DNA of 64,000 nucleotides, from positions 1 through 64,000 of the forward strand of contig NZ_FOFU01000005.1 of the NCBI RefSeq assembly GCF_900111035.1. The letters are read 5' to 3'. The notes under the pieces are model-generated. The model did no database searches. It saw only the letters and a list, made by a program, of their open reading frames with translations, and was not told the origin of the DNA. This DNA is from Treponema bryantii. GTDB lineage: Bacteria > Spirochaetota > Spirochaetia > Treponematales > Treponemataceae. Numbering within the stretch: position 1 is the stretch's first letter; every line of letters begins with the position of its first letter. A program made the translations under genes and the position numbers. Shown here piece after piece: positions 27,142 to 36,006 of the stretch.

Positions 27142-27813
27142 ATGGCTAAAACTAAAGGAGGCTCTATGCCAGGAAAAATTGTATATGAGATTGTGAAATT
27201 TCTTTTGACTGCTTTTGTTATTACAACAATTGTAAATATTATTCTGATGGGCCCTCTTAAGCCGCATTTTAACCGTAAAGCAAAATTCTCAAAGTTCTTT
27301 GTTAGTCCAGCTTCAAACACTGTTAAAACTGCAGATAATTCTTATTTTGAATTTCAGCAGGGTGGAGGATGTGCAGGGTATTCTTCTGCCTTTGTTCTTA
27401 GACATTCAGGTGAATCTATAAATGGGGAAGAAGCCTTTAAAGATGTTCCTTTTCAGATGAAAGGTGGCATTGCTTTTCCAAAAGGAATTACAGGCTTTTT
27501 TAAGAAACGTGGAATAAAAATGACAGCCTGCACAGGAAATTTTGCTGCATTACAAAATGAAATCGCTCGTGGAAAGCCTGTAATAGTTGTAATCCGTTCG
27601 TTTGTAGGAAAAAGTTATTTACATTTTGCCTGTATAACAGGTTATGATGAAGAGAATATCTATTTTGCAGATTCAATAAAAGACTGGGTAAATGTTGAGG
27701 ATAACGGCAATTATTACAATCGTACAATTCCAGTTTCAGAATTCAAAAAACTCTGGAATACTTCGATGCTTAAAATGCCGTTATACCGCAATATGTTTTA
27801 TGTAATGAAATAA
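27142..27813 (+). CDS. Membrane-anchored C39-like (papain-fold) peptidase
   Basis: The N-terminus has a membrane helix (about 15-35), placing the body outside the cytoplasm. QGGGCAGYSSAFVLRH holds the candidate nucleophile Cys77. The segment YLHFACITGYD supplies the His and NIYFADS the acidic residue, the order of the C39/papain fold. Family members cleave double-glycine leaders or act as simple cysteine peptidases; without an ABC transporter domain the role is open. Two starts are possible: 27142 (GGAGG 5 nt upstream) or 27166 (AAAGGAGG 4 nt upstream). The helix is kept in both. Confidence 0.7.
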   Translation: MAKTKGGSMPGKIVYEIVKFLLTAFVITTIVNIILMGPLKPHFNRKAKFSKFFVSPASNTVKTADNSYFEFQQGGGCAGYSSAFVLRHSGESINGEEAFKDVPFQMKGGIAFPKGITGFFKKRGIKMTACTGNFAALQNEIARGKPVIVVIRSFVGKSYLHFACITGYDEENIYFADSIKDWVNVEDNGNYYNRTIPVSEFKKLWNTSMLKMPLYRNMFYVMK

Positions 27814-27823
27814 TATGACGGAA

Positions 27824-27946
27824 TTAATTTCCTGATGACGAAGAACTGCCACCATTTCCATGAGATGAGTGGCTTTCTCTGTCTTTAATCATATGCTGCA
27901 GCGCAATAAGAATTGCGACAACTGTTTTTTCATGTTCTTTTTTATA
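27824..27946 (-). pseudogene. C-terminal fragment of a decayed minus-strand gene
   Basis: An open frame on the minus strand runs from after a stop at 27947-27949 to TAA at 27824. It encodes a plausible helix-plus-tail sequence (KKEHEKTVVAILIALQHM, then a Gly/Ser-rich end). There is no start codon in a suitable place and no ribosome-binding site. The low-complexity tail and helix suggest the remnant of a membrane or secreted protein. It may be chance. Confidence 0.3.
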
Positions 27947-27976
27947 TCATAGTTTTATTTAAAAAGAAAATGTAAG

Positions 27977-28005
27977 TTGTCCAAGTTGAAAGGACTATGT
28001 ATAAT
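27977..28005 (+). promoter_or_regulatory. Candidate promoter of the ACT/metallo-beta-lactamase gene
   Basis: TTGTCC (27977-27982), 17 nt, TATAAT (28000-28005). The -10 ends 9 nt before the ATG at 28015, which has no Shine-Dalgarno. If used, the in-frame ATG at 27997 lies inside the promoter and cannot be the start of this transcript. Confidence 0.55.
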
Positions 28006-28014
28006 CCTATCGAT

Positions 28015-29427
28015 ATGAAGAAAACTTATGTAACCAGAATGCCAGATAAAGTTGGAGCATTTCTTGTAGCCAGCCAGATTATCGCCCGCCATGGAGGAAA
28101 TATTGTTCGAGTTAATTACAACAAGGCGGTAGATCTCCATACGCTTTTTATTGAAGTTGCGGCAAATGATGAGCAGCATAATCAGATTAAAGCTGAACTC
28201 GCAGAATGCGGCTACCTTACAGATAGTACAAATGAGAGTCAGATTCTGATGATTGTCCTGACTCTGCCGGATGTAAGCGGCGCAGTGCTTCCTGTTCTGG
28301 AGATTTTGAATTCACATAAGGTAAATATTTCATATATCAGTTCGCAGGAAAATGGAACGGGCGTTCAGTATTTTAAAATGGGCCTTCTGATTGAAAATAC
28401 ATCAGAGATTCGAGCCCTTATTGATGAGATTTCTCAGATTTGTGAAATCAAAATCCTGGACTACGAAGTAACCGACCGGCTTCTTGATGGTACAGTTTTC
28501 TATGTTACCTTTGCCAATGAGATGCGTTCAATTTTGAATCTGAATCAGAAACAGACAAACAAGGTTTTGATTTATGCCAATCGTATGATGCAGATTCTTG
28601 ATGAGCAGAAAAAATCTCCGTTAAAGACTTTTGATTATATCCGCCGGTTTGCAAGTTTTGTCCGTGAACGAAAAGGCGAAAACTTTAATCCTCTTGTTTC
28701 GTTTTATACACTTAACGATAAGCTTACTCTTTTTATGATAGAACCTTCGTGTGGCAGTAATACCTATGTTATTCAAAGTGATGATGAATTGCTTTTTATA
28801 GACAGCGGATTTGCCTGCTATCGTTCCGAAATGGTGGCCTTGTTCAAAGAGCTTTTCCATAATTATTCAACACTCAAAAAATCTGCCTTTATTACACATG
28901 GCGACCTGGATCATGTGGGACTGCATTCCGAGTTTGATGCAATTTATATGAGCGGCAGCTGCTATGATAATTTTGCGCTTGAAGTTGAGGGTAAACCGAA
29001 TTTCCGTGAACAGAATCCGCTGCATGAACCTTATTGCAAACTCAGCCGTATAATTTCCGGATATGAGCCGCCGGCTCTTGAAAAGTGTATTGTTGTCGGC
29101 CGCCGTACTGGCGATGAAGTTCTTGAGCATATAGGAAGTCATTTCTTTGCCGGTAAACGTTTTGATTTTTATGAAGGAAAGGGTGGTCACGTTCGTGGAG
29201 ATACTGTAATTGTCTGTGATGAACTGAAAATCGTTTTCAGTGGAGATATTTACGTAAATATAAAGGGCTTTTCAGATGACCAGAAAGAGTTCAATGCACT
29301 GGCACCATTCTTAATGACTGGTGTTGATTCAGATGCAGCTCTTGCTAAGGAAGCCCGTGAATATCTTGTAAAAAAATACTCAGATTATGTGATTTATCCG
29401 GGACATGGAGCATTAAAGAAGTTCTAA
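28015..29427 (+). CDS. ACT-domain protein fused to a metallo-beta-lactamase-fold hydrolase
   Basis: About the first 150 residues form two ACT-like ligand-binding units (DKVGAFLVASQIIARHGGNIVRVNY and a second copy beginning near residue 75). The C-terminal half is a metallo-beta-lactamase fold with THGDLDHVG (His295-Asp-His300) followed by further ligands, including YPGHG near the end. ACT domains normally sense amino acids, so a ligand-controlled hydrolase is suggested. The start is set at 28015 from the promoter position; an alternative ATG at 27997 follows AAAGGA very closely and would add six residues. Substrate unknown. Confidence 0.8.
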   Translation: MKKTYVTRMPDKVGAFLVASQIIARHGGNIVRVNYNKAVDLHTLFIEVAANDEQHNQIKAELAECGYLTDSTNESQILMIVLTLPDVSGAVLPVLEILNSHKVNISYISSQENGTGVQYFKMGLLIENTSEIRALIDEISQICEIKILDYEVTDRLLDGTVFYVTFANEMRSILNLNQKQTNKVLIYANRMMQILDEQKKSPLKTFDYIRRFASFVRERKGENFNPLVSFYTLNDKLTLFMIEPSCGSNTYVIQSDDELLFIDSGFACYRSEMVALFKELFHNYSTLKKSAFITHGDLDHVGLHSEFDAIYMSGSCYDNFALEVEGKPNFREQNPLHEPYCKLSRIISGYEPPALEKCIVVGRRTGDEVLEHIGSHFFAGKRFDFYEGKGGHVRGDTVIVCDELKIVFSGDIYVNIKGFSDDQKEFNALAPFLMTGVDSDAALAKEAREYLVKKYSDYVIYPGHGALKKF

Positions 29428-29522
29428 AAATCAGCTTAGTTGTCTTTTATTGCTTTTTAGAGTATCCTTGCCATATTACTTGATTCTTATGGTCATTTTG
29501 ACCTTTTTTGGGAGTATAAAAA

Positions 29523-30791
29523 ATGGAATTCACAAAACCAAATGGAAAACGCCGCGTTGTTGTTACTGGTGGCGGTATGGTATCGGCACTTGGCCGCGAT
29601 TGGGAAACTGCTTATGCAAATTTGAAAACCTGTAAAAATAAAATCCGCTATATGCCGGAATGGGAACGCTACACAAAGATGAACACTCGTCTTGCTTGTC
29701 CTTTTGATGAAGAGCTTCCAAGCTTCCCACGCAAAAAGGTTCGCGGAATGGGTCGTGTTGCTTTGCTCGGACTTCTTTCTACACACGATGCTTTGCAGAT
29801 GGCAGGTTTACTTGCAGAAGACGGCGATGATGTAATTGAAGAACTTAAGAACGGACGTACAGGTATTGCATACGGAACCTGTATGGGAAGTATGGATGCT
29901 ATCGGTGACCTTGCAAAAATGGTTGAAACTGGTGACTCAAGCCACCTCAACAGCCAGACATACATTAAGGCTATGCCACAGACAAACGCATGTAACATGA
30001 GTGTTTACTGGCAGATCCGCGGCCGTGTAATAATTACAGATACAGCTTGTACTTCTGGTTCACAGTCTATCGGTTATGGTTATGAAGCAATTGAAGACGG
30101 ACGCCAGGAAATTATGATTTGTGGTGGTGCTGAAGAGCTTTCTGCTCCAGACGCTGCTATTTTTGATACACTTGGTGCAACATCTTGTCTCAACAAAACT
30201 CCAGACCAGACACCAAAATGTTTTGATAAAGACCGCGATGGTCTTGTAATTGGTGAAGGTGCTGGTACTTTAATTCTTGAAGACCTCGAGCACGCTGTAA
30301 AACGCGGTGCTAAGATTTACTGTGAAATCGCCGGATTTGCTACAAACATGGACGGTTCACACATCACTTCACCTAACAGCGAAACTCAGGCAAAGTGTCT
30401 TGAGATGGCAATCGAAGATGCAGGAATCAGCAAGGATCAGATTGCATATGTAAACGCTCACGGAACTGCAACTCCACACGGAGACATTTCTGAGACACAG
30501 GCTGTTTACAAGGCATTCGGTCGCGCTGTACCAATCAGCTCTACTAAATCATACATTGGACACATCCTCGGTGCCTGCGGTTGTGTTGAAAGCTGGCTTA
30601 CAATCAACATGATGAACGAAGGATGGTTCCATCCAAATGTAAACCTCGTAAATGTAGATCCAGAGTGTGCTCCACTCGACTACATTCAGGGTGAAGGACG
30701 CAACATCGATGCAGAATACGTTATGGCTAATAACTTCGCATTCGGTGGTGTAAACACATCATTGATTTTCAAGAAGTGGAATAATCAGTAA
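29523..30791 (+). CDS. Beta-ketoacyl-ACP synthase, divergent FabF type
   Basis: The catalytic residues are intact: Cys176 in DTACTSGSQ, His313 in NAHGTATPHGD and His347 in YIGHILGACG. The protein has 422 aa. It differs clearly from the ketosynthase at 19273 and resembles the FabF-like enzymes of aryl-polyene clusters (VVVTGGGMVSALG at the N-terminus). GGGAG precedes the ATG. It stands alone, closed by a terminator, 2.5 kb after fabG. The two ketosynthases may form a heterodimer or act at different chain lengths; this is inference. Confidence 0.9.
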   Translation: MEFTKPNGKRRVVVTGGGMVSALGRDWETAYANLKTCKNKIRYMPEWERYTKMNTRLACPFDEELPSFPRKKVRGMGRVALLGLLSTHDALQMAGLLAEDGDDVIEELKNGRTGIAYGTCMGSMDAIGDLAKMVETGDSSHLNSQTYIKAMPQTNACNMSVYWQIRGRVIITDTACTSGSQSIGYGYEAIEDGRQEIMICGGAEELSAPDAAIFDTLGATSCLNKTPDQTPKCFDKDRDGLVIGEGAGTLILEDLEHAVKRGAKIYCEIAGFATNMDGSHITSPNSETQAKCLEMAIEDAGISKDQIAYVNAHGTATPHGDISETQAVYKAFGRAVPISSTKSYIGHILGACGCVESWLTINMMNEGWFHPNVNLVNVDPECAPLDYIQGEGRNIDAEYVMANNFAFGGVNTSLIFKKWNNQ

Positions 30792-30809
30792 ACATTCAAA
30801 CATTTATAA

Positions 30810-30870
30810 AAGAGCCGCCGGCGGATTAGATACGATGCTTAGCATCACTCAACCACCGGCGGCTTTTTTT
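30810..30870. terminator. Terminator shared by the ketosynthase and diguanylate cyclase genes
   Basis: GAGCCGCCGG (from 30812) pairs with CCGGCGGC (30855-30862), followed by seven T residues. A nested hairpin GATGC-TTA-GCATC sits in the loop. It lies between convergent genes and can act in the plus direction. Confidence 0.85.
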
Positions 30871-30878
30871 ATGTACAA

Positions 30879-31982
30879 TTAAAACTTTCCAATTACCTGA
30901 TTTTTACCGGATCCTTTTGCATCATAGAGATTCTTGTCGGCAATATTGATAAGGTGATGCAGATCTTTAGCTGAACTTACATAACCGTGGGTATAGCCGC
31001 CACTGAAATGAAATTCATTCTTAGTGCATTCTTTTGCTATTCTGATTTTTTCAAGGAATAGGTCTTCTCTGATTTCCGGAAGCACAATCAGATATTCATC
31101 GCCACCATAACGATAGCAATGTGTTTTTCCAAAATTATTCTGCATTATTGAAGCTAGTCTCTTGAGTAATTCATCACCAAAATTATGTCCCTTTGTATCG
31201 TTATAAATCTTAAAATCATCGATATCTGTGAGCATAACAATAAAATGAGAATTTAAGTTAGGATTATCAGAATCTTCAAAATCCATGTTTAAGGCAGTTC
31301 GATTCTTCAGCTTAGTCAAGAAATCATAGCGGGATGCATTACGCAATTGTTCTGCGAGGGCGTGATTTACAACATTATGATTTGCAATTCTCAGAAACTG
31401 CTGATAGTGTGCAATATTTACAAGAATAAAGAAAAACATAATGACCGGATAGTTTATCCTTGTTGCGTTAGAAATACCGTTAGCTGATGCCATCATGAAA
31501 TAAAAAATAGTAAAAGGAATAGTTATCAGTATAATTGCAAGATATGGTTTAACCATAAAAAGACAGGCAACAAAAAGTTCTATAGTAATAAAAACCAGAA
31601 TCTGTTCACCATGAATATAATCTTTAATAGAAATGCAAATTCCAAAAGCAATAACAGAGAGAAAGAAAATAATAATACTTGAATCTAATGCAAAACGCTT
31701 AAAATGAATTCCTCTTCTTTTGTGGTATGTGGAATAAATAAAAAGCTGTGCCGATGCAATAACCATCAGACCATAAAGAGTTCTGTAAAAAAGATTATTT
31801 GCTGAAGGCGGTCGTCCACTTCTTATAACGTAAATAATTGTATTAAGGAATAATCCAAACTCAACAATCATTACAATGAAGGAAGCAGGTTGCGCTATAT
31901 TGAGGTTTTCAGAATCCAGAAAGAACTGGACGTCGGGATGTAATTTCTCGAGTCCTAAGAGCTTTTTAATTTTTGAAATCAT
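30879..31982 (-). CDS. Membrane-bound diguanylate cyclase (GGDEF domain)
   Basis: The N-terminal part has about six hydrophobic helices (residues 25-200). The C-terminal GGDEF domain starts at YDFLTKLKNRTAL and has the active-site loop RYGGDEYLIVLPE, in which the final Phe is Tyr, a tolerated change. It makes cyclic di-GMP from GTP. The start at 31982 has AAGGGA upstream; a second ATG at 31997 would add five residues. It is convergent with the ketosynthase and divergent from DUF1846. Confidence 0.88.
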   Translation of the reverse strand: MISKIKKLLGLEKLHPDVQFFLDSENLNIAQPASFIVMIVEFGLFLNTIIYVIRSGRPPSANNLFYRTLYGLMVIASAQLFIYSTYHKRRGIHFKRFALDSSIIIFFLSVIAFGICISIKDYIHGEQILVFITIELFVACLFMVKPYLAIILITIPFTIFYFMMASANGISNATRINYPVIMFFFILVNIAHYQQFLRIANHNVVNHALAEQLRNASRYDFLTKLKNRTALNMDFEDSDNPNLNSHFIVMLTDIDDFKIYNDTKGHNFGDELLKRLASIMQNNFGKTHCYRYGGDEYLIVLPEIREDLFLEKIRIAKECTKNEFHFSGGYTHGYVSSAKDLHHLINIADKNLYDAKGSGKNQVIGKF

Positions 31983-32002
31983 AAACTTCCCTTCCATTTA
32001 CA

Positions 32003-32031
32003 AATTTACTCTACATCTTCAAAGGTGTCAA
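32003..32031 (-). promoter_or_regulatory. Promoter of the diguanylate cyclase gene
   Basis: On the minus strand a perfect TTGACA (32031-32026) is followed after 17 nt by TAAATT (32008-32003). It lies only a few bases before the two candidate ATG codons at 31997 and 31982. Confidence 0.6.
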
Positions 32032-32041
32032 CCAATAATCA

Positions 32042-32070
32042 TTGTGAAAAAATAATAAATGCATTATAAT
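32042..32070 (+). promoter_or_regulatory. Promoter of the DUF1846 gene
   Basis: TTGTGA (32042-32047), 17 nt, and TATAAT (32065-32070). The ATG at 32081 is 10 nt beyond the -10 and lacks a Shine-Dalgarno, so the 5' leader would be only a few bases or absent. Confidence 0.55.
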
Positions 32071-32080
32071 TAAGTACCGT

Positions 32081-33562
32081 ATGAAAAACGGATTTGATAA
32101 TGACAAGTATCTGAAGATTCAGTCAGAACACATTAAAGAAAGGATCGCCAAATTCGGCGATAAACTCTATCTTGAATTCGGTGGAAAGCTGTTTGACGAC
32201 TATCATGCTTCCCGAGTTCTTCCAGGTTTCCAGCCAGACAGTAAATTACGAATGCTCATGCAACTGGCCGACGTAGCGGAAATCGTAATTGTAATCAGCG
32301 CAGTAGATATTGAAAAGAACAAGGTTCGTAGTGATCTCGGAATCACTTACGATAAGGATGTTTTGCGCCTTAGAGATGAGTTCCAGAACCGCGGACTCAT
32401 GGTTGGTAGTGTTGTAATTACACATTATACAGGTCAGGAAGCTGCAAAGGCTTTCCGTGCCCGTCTTAAGAAGATGGGAATTAAGGCCTATTATCATTAC
32501 ACAATTCCTGGATACCCTTCAAATGTTCCTCTTATCGCAAGTGATGAAGGATTTGGTAAGAATGATTACATTGAAACAACACGTCCTCTCGTTGTAATTA
32601 CAGCCCCAGGACCAGGAAGCGGAAAGATGGCAACCTGTTTGAGTCAGCTTTATCACGAAAATAAGCGTGGAATTAAAGCTGGTTATGCTAAGTTCGAAAC
32701 TTTCCCAATCTGGAATCTTCCGCTTAAGCACCCTGTAAACCTTGCTTACGAAGCTGCAACAGCAGATCTTAATGACGTAAACATGATTGACCCATGGCAC
32801 CTTGAGGCTTATGGAAAAACAACAGTAAATTACAACCGCGATATCGAAATCTTCCCTGTTCTCGATGCTATTTTCAAAGGAATTTACGGCAACAACCCAT
32901 ATAAGTCTCCTACAGACATGGGCGTAAATATGGCTGGTTATTGTATTTTTGATGATGATGCCTGCTGCGAAGCAAGTAAGCAGGAAATTATCCGCCGCTA
33001 TTACGAAACAGTCGGACGTCTTGTAGAAGGCAATGCAGAAGAATCAGAAGTTGATAAGATAAATCTTTTGATGCAGCAGGCACAGATTACAACTGATGAC
33101 CGCAAGGTTACTGTTGCTGCAAAAGAACGTGCTGCAAAATCAAAAACAGTTTGTGCAGCTATTGAACTTGCAGATGGAACAATTATTACCTCTGAAACAA
33201 CAGAGCTTTTGGGAACCAGTGCAGCTCTTATTTTGAATGCTACAAAGCATCTTGCTGGTCTGGATCACAAACTTAAGCTTATTCCAAAAGAGATGATTGA
33301 GCCAATTCAGCGTATGAAGGTTGATTTCCTGAGCGGAAACAATCCTCGTTTGCATACAGATGAGGTTCTTGTTGCACTTGCAATGCTTTCTCGTGAAGAC
33401 GAGAACTGCCGTATGGCAATTGAGCAGCTGCCAAATCTTCGTGGATGTCAGGTTCATACAACAGTTATGCTGAGTGAAGTCGACAGAAAGATTTTCAAGA
33501 AGCTTGGTTGTGTATTGACTTGTGAGCCAGTAAGTAAGAAACAGAAGCCACTTATTGGCTAA
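32081..33562 (+). CDS. DUF1846 family protein
   Basis: This 493-aa protein matches the DUF1846 family along its whole length: LYLEFGGKLFDDYHASRVLPGF near the N-terminus, PGYPSNVPLIASDEGFG near 155, and a P-loop-like TAPGPGSGKMATCLSQLYHE near 185. The family has a nucleotide-binding fold whose reaction is not firmly established. It is monocistronic: its own promoter upstream and a terminator downstream. Confidence 0.88.
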   Translation: MKNGFDNDKYLKIQSEHIKERIAKFGDKLYLEFGGKLFDDYHASRVLPGFQPDSKLRMLMQLADVAEIVIVISAVDIEKNKVRSDLGITYDKDVLRLRDEFQNRGLMVGSVVITHYTGQEAAKAFRARLKKMGIKAYYHYTIPGYPSNVPLIASDEGFGKNDYIETTRPLVVITAPGPGSGKMATCLSQLYHENKRGIKAGYAKFETFPIWNLPLKHPVNLAYEAATADLNDVNMIDPWHLEAYGKTTVNYNRDIEIFPVLDAIFKGIYGNNPYKSPTDMGVNMAGYCIFDDDACCEASKQEIIRRYYETVGRLVEGNAEESEVDKINLLMQQAQITTDDRKVTVAAKERAAKSKTVCAAIELADGTIITSETTELLGTSAALILNATKHLAGLDHKLKLIPKEMIEPIQRMKVDFLSGNNPRLHTDEVLVALAMLSREDENCRMAIEQLPNLRGCQVHTTVMLSEVDRKIFKKLGCVLTCEPVSKKQKPLIG

Positions 33563-33570
33563 TACACTAG

Positions 33571-33635
33571 GTCATTGCGAGCGTAGTGAAGCAATCCATT
33601 GTAGATTGCCACGTCGCTCCGCTCCTCGCAATGAC
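33571..33635. repeat. GTCATTGCGAG dispersed inverted repeat, copy 2
   Basis: GTCATTGCGAG (33571-33581) and CTCGCAATGAC (33625-33635) are perfect inverted ends. GCAATCCA and the AGATTGCC region form an inner pair. It is homologous to 15023-15108 but shorter, and sits between convergent genes. Confidence 0.85.
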
Positions 33636-33637
33636 AT

Positions 33638-33674
33638 AAAGAAAAAGCCCGGACATTGTTCGGGCTTTTTCTTT
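33638..33674. terminator. Bidirectional terminator between DUF1846 and PqqD-like genes
   Basis: AAAGAAAAAGCCCG (33638-33651) and CGGGCTTTTTCTTT (33661-33674) form a perfect 14-bp stem with a 9-nt loop. T-tracts result in both directions, and it lies between convergent genes. Confidence 0.93.
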
Positions 33675-34026
33675 ATCTACTAATAAACTTCCAGCTTTCC
33701 AGGGTAGTAAGGAACTGAACAACACGGTTCAGCATTTTATCCTGTTCCTCTGGAAAAGCTTCTTTCATTTTTTCAAGAACATCGTTTACCGTTGCAGTGC
33801 CGTCGAGCGCGAGCCATAAGGTTGTTCCGTATTTATCCAGAGCAATATGGCTCACTCTCGGACGATGAAAAAACTTCTGGGCAATGGAATTAAAAAATCC
33901 CTTGTTTACCATATCAACTTCAACAATTCCATTTTCTTTTACGCGCCATTGAATATCAGCATTTTTAATAAATACTATATCCATATAGTTTGCAGAAAGC
34001 TTTCTTGTCTTAGTTTTATTTTTCAT
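33673..34026 (-). CDS. PqqD-like protein
   Basis: A 117-aa protein with the PqqD winged-helix layout: DIQWRVKENGIVEVD, then ALDKYGTTLWLALDGTATVNDVLEKM, the TxxEI/DL-type region that binds peptide precursors in PqqD/RRE domains. Such proteins usually deliver a ribosomally made peptide to a radical-SAM or other maturase; none is next to it. The ATG at 34026 has AGGAG 8 nt upstream; one at 34032 is closer than ideal. It follows the OPT transporter gene by 11 nt and is probably co-transcribed. Confidence 0.78.
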   Translation of the reverse strand: MKNKTKTRKLSANYMDIVFIKNADIQWRVKENGIVEVDMVNKGFFNSIAQKFFHRPRVSHIALDKYGTTLWLALDGTATVNDVLEKMKEAFPEEQDKMLNRVVQFLTTLESWKFISR

Positions 34027-34037
34027 CGTCATAACTC

Positions 34038-35918
34038 CTATTTCTTTTTACGAGCAGTAAACCACACAAAAGAAGCAAGTAAAAGGATGAAGAATGCAAG
34101 GCCACCGAAGTTGCCGAGAATTCCACCAAAATCAATTGCTTCAAGCAGAGATTTTCCTGATGAAAGTGGGATTATTGCGAATACAGCGAGAAGGATACCG
34201 ATAAGACCTTCACCGGCAATAAGTCCTGAACCATAAAGGATTCCCTTTTCAGTAATTGAATTACCTTCTTCACCTTTGCGGTCAAAGAATGCACGGAGGA
34301 GACCACCTGCAAAAATTGGAGCAGAAAGATGAATAGGAAGATAAAGACCAATTGCAACAGGAAGAACTGGAATTCCAATAATTTCAACTGCAACAGCAAT
34401 TCCGGCTCCTGTAAGAACAAGTGTCCAAGGAAGTGATCCACCCATAACGCCTTCAACTACAAGCTTCATCAAAGTTGCCTGAGGTGCTGGGAGTTCTTTT
34501 GAACCAAAGCCCCATGCAGCATCAAGAAGATACATGATTCCACCAATAGCAACTGCAGAAACAACGCTACCAATCAATTCACCAATCTGTTGATTTTTAG
34601 GAGTAGCACCAACGATATAACCAGTTTTCAAGTCCTGAGAAATATCGCCAGCCATACAAGCGATAATACAGATGATAGTTCCAATACAGATTGCAGAAGT
34701 CATTCCTGCTACACCTGTGTGACCAGTTCCCTTAAGAAGAGCAGTTGCAATAATAAGAGTTGCAATAGCCATACCAGAAACCGGGTTGTTTGAAGAACCA
34801 ACAAGACCAACCATGCGGCTTGAAACAGTAGCAAAGAAGAATCCAAAAATCAAAATGATGATTGCACCAAGAAGTCCTACAGGAATTACTGGAATAATCC
34901 AGATTGCAAGTACGATTACTGCTGCAAGAATCAAAAGGAAGAGAGAAGGAAGGTCGCGGTTTGTACGTTCTGCAACATTTTCCTTGTGACCAAAGCCACT
35001 AACAGCCTTTTTGAAAGTCTTGATGATTGTTGGAAGAGATTTAATCAGACTGATGATACCACCAGTTGCAACAGCACCAGCACCAATGTAGCGGATGTAG
35101 CTGCTCCAGATACCCCATGCACCAAGTTCGCTGATAGCAGCAGAAGCTGGAGCAAATACAGAAGAATCACCAAAGAAATAAATCAAAGGAATGGCAACAA
35201 ACCAGCCAAGAATACCACCGGCTAACATATAAGCAGAAATTTTCTTTCCACAAATGTAACCAACGCTGGCAAGAGCAGGAAGAACATCCATTCCGAATCC
35301 AGTGCCAAGAGGTTTAATTGACCAGTCAATTTCTGAAGGGAAGAGTTTGATTCCGTCTGCAATAAATTTGTAAAGAGCAGAAACACCAAGACCAGAGAAA
35401 ACAATTTTTGATTTTTCTCCACCTTCTTCACCTGCAAGGAGAACTTCAGCACATGCAGTTCCTTCTGGGAAAGGAAGAACACCGTGTTCTTCTACGATAA
35501 GGGCAGAGCGAAGCGGTACCATAAAGATAAGACCAAGAAGAGCGGCACACAAAGAGATGATTGCAATTACCCAGAAAGATGGCTTGTGAATTGCATCACT
35601 TTCTGCAGCCCACATGAACAAAGCAGGAAGGGTAAAAATGGCACCAGCAGCAAGAGATTCTCCGGCTGAACCGATTGTCTGCACCATATTATTCTCAAGG
35701 ATAGAATCACGTTTCATAATGATTCGAATGATACCCATTGAGAGTACGGCTGCAGGAATAGAAGCAGAAACTGTCATTCCTACACGCAGACCCAAATACG
35801 CATTTGCCGCACCAAAGAGTACGGCAAGAATGATACCCAGGATAATAGATACCGGAGTGATTTCCGGAACAATTTTATCAGCTGGGATAAAAGGTTTGAA
35901 ACATTTATTATTATCCAT
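34038..35918 (-). CDS. OPT-family oligopeptide/metal-chelate transporter
   Basis: This is a 626-aa integral membrane protein with about 15 hydrophobic segments. CFKPFIPADKIVPEITP at the N-terminus, LGLRVGMTVSASIPAAV, and GDISQDLKTGYIVGATPKNQQIGELIGS (about 425-450) are OPT signatures. It would take up oligopeptides or metal chelates. I use the ATG at 35918, where the conserved N-terminus begins; an upstream ATG at 35957 adds 13 unconserved residues. The PqqD-like gene follows 11 nt downstream, a pairing that might link peptide uptake with peptide binding. Confidence 0.9.
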   Translation of the reverse strand: MDNNKCFKPFIPADKIVPEITPVSIILGIILAVLFGAANAYLGLRVGMTVSASIPAAVLSMGIIRIIMKRDSILENNMVQTIGSAGESLAAGAIFTLPALFMWAAESDAIHKPSFWVIAIISLCAALLGLIFMVPLRSALIVEEHGVLPFPEGTACAEVLLAGEEGGEKSKIVFSGLGVSALYKFIADGIKLFPSEIDWSIKPLGTGFGMDVLPALASVGYICGKKISAYMLAGGILGWFVAIPLIYFFGDSSVFAPASAAISELGAWGIWSSYIRYIGAGAVATGGIISLIKSLPTIIKTFKKAVSGFGHKENVAERTNRDLPSLFLLILAAVIVLAIWIIPVIPVGLLGAIIILIFGFFFATVSSRMVGLVGSSNNPVSGMAIATLIIATALLKGTGHTGVAGMTSAICIGTIICIIACMAGDISQDLKTGYIVGATPKNQQIGELIGSVVSAVAIGGIMYLLDAAWGFGSKELPAPQATLMKLVVEGVMGGSLPWTLVLTGAGIAVAVEIIGIPVLPVAIGLYLPIHLSAPIFAGGLLRAFFDRKGEEGNSITEKGILYGSGLIAGEGLIGILLAVFAIIPLSSGKSLLEAIDFGGILGNFGGLAFFILLLASFVWFTARKKK

Positions 35919-36006
35919 AACCTTATAAGTATAACATAATACTCCTACTGAGACCATAGGTTATGAAGTTTGTTTCTGTTTGTAGAAACTTGAAATGTTT
36001 TGAATT

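Noticed and set aside
34786-35928. Plus-strand frames across the OPT gene
   Set aside because: Antisense to a conserved membrane transporter; translations are low-complexity shadows.
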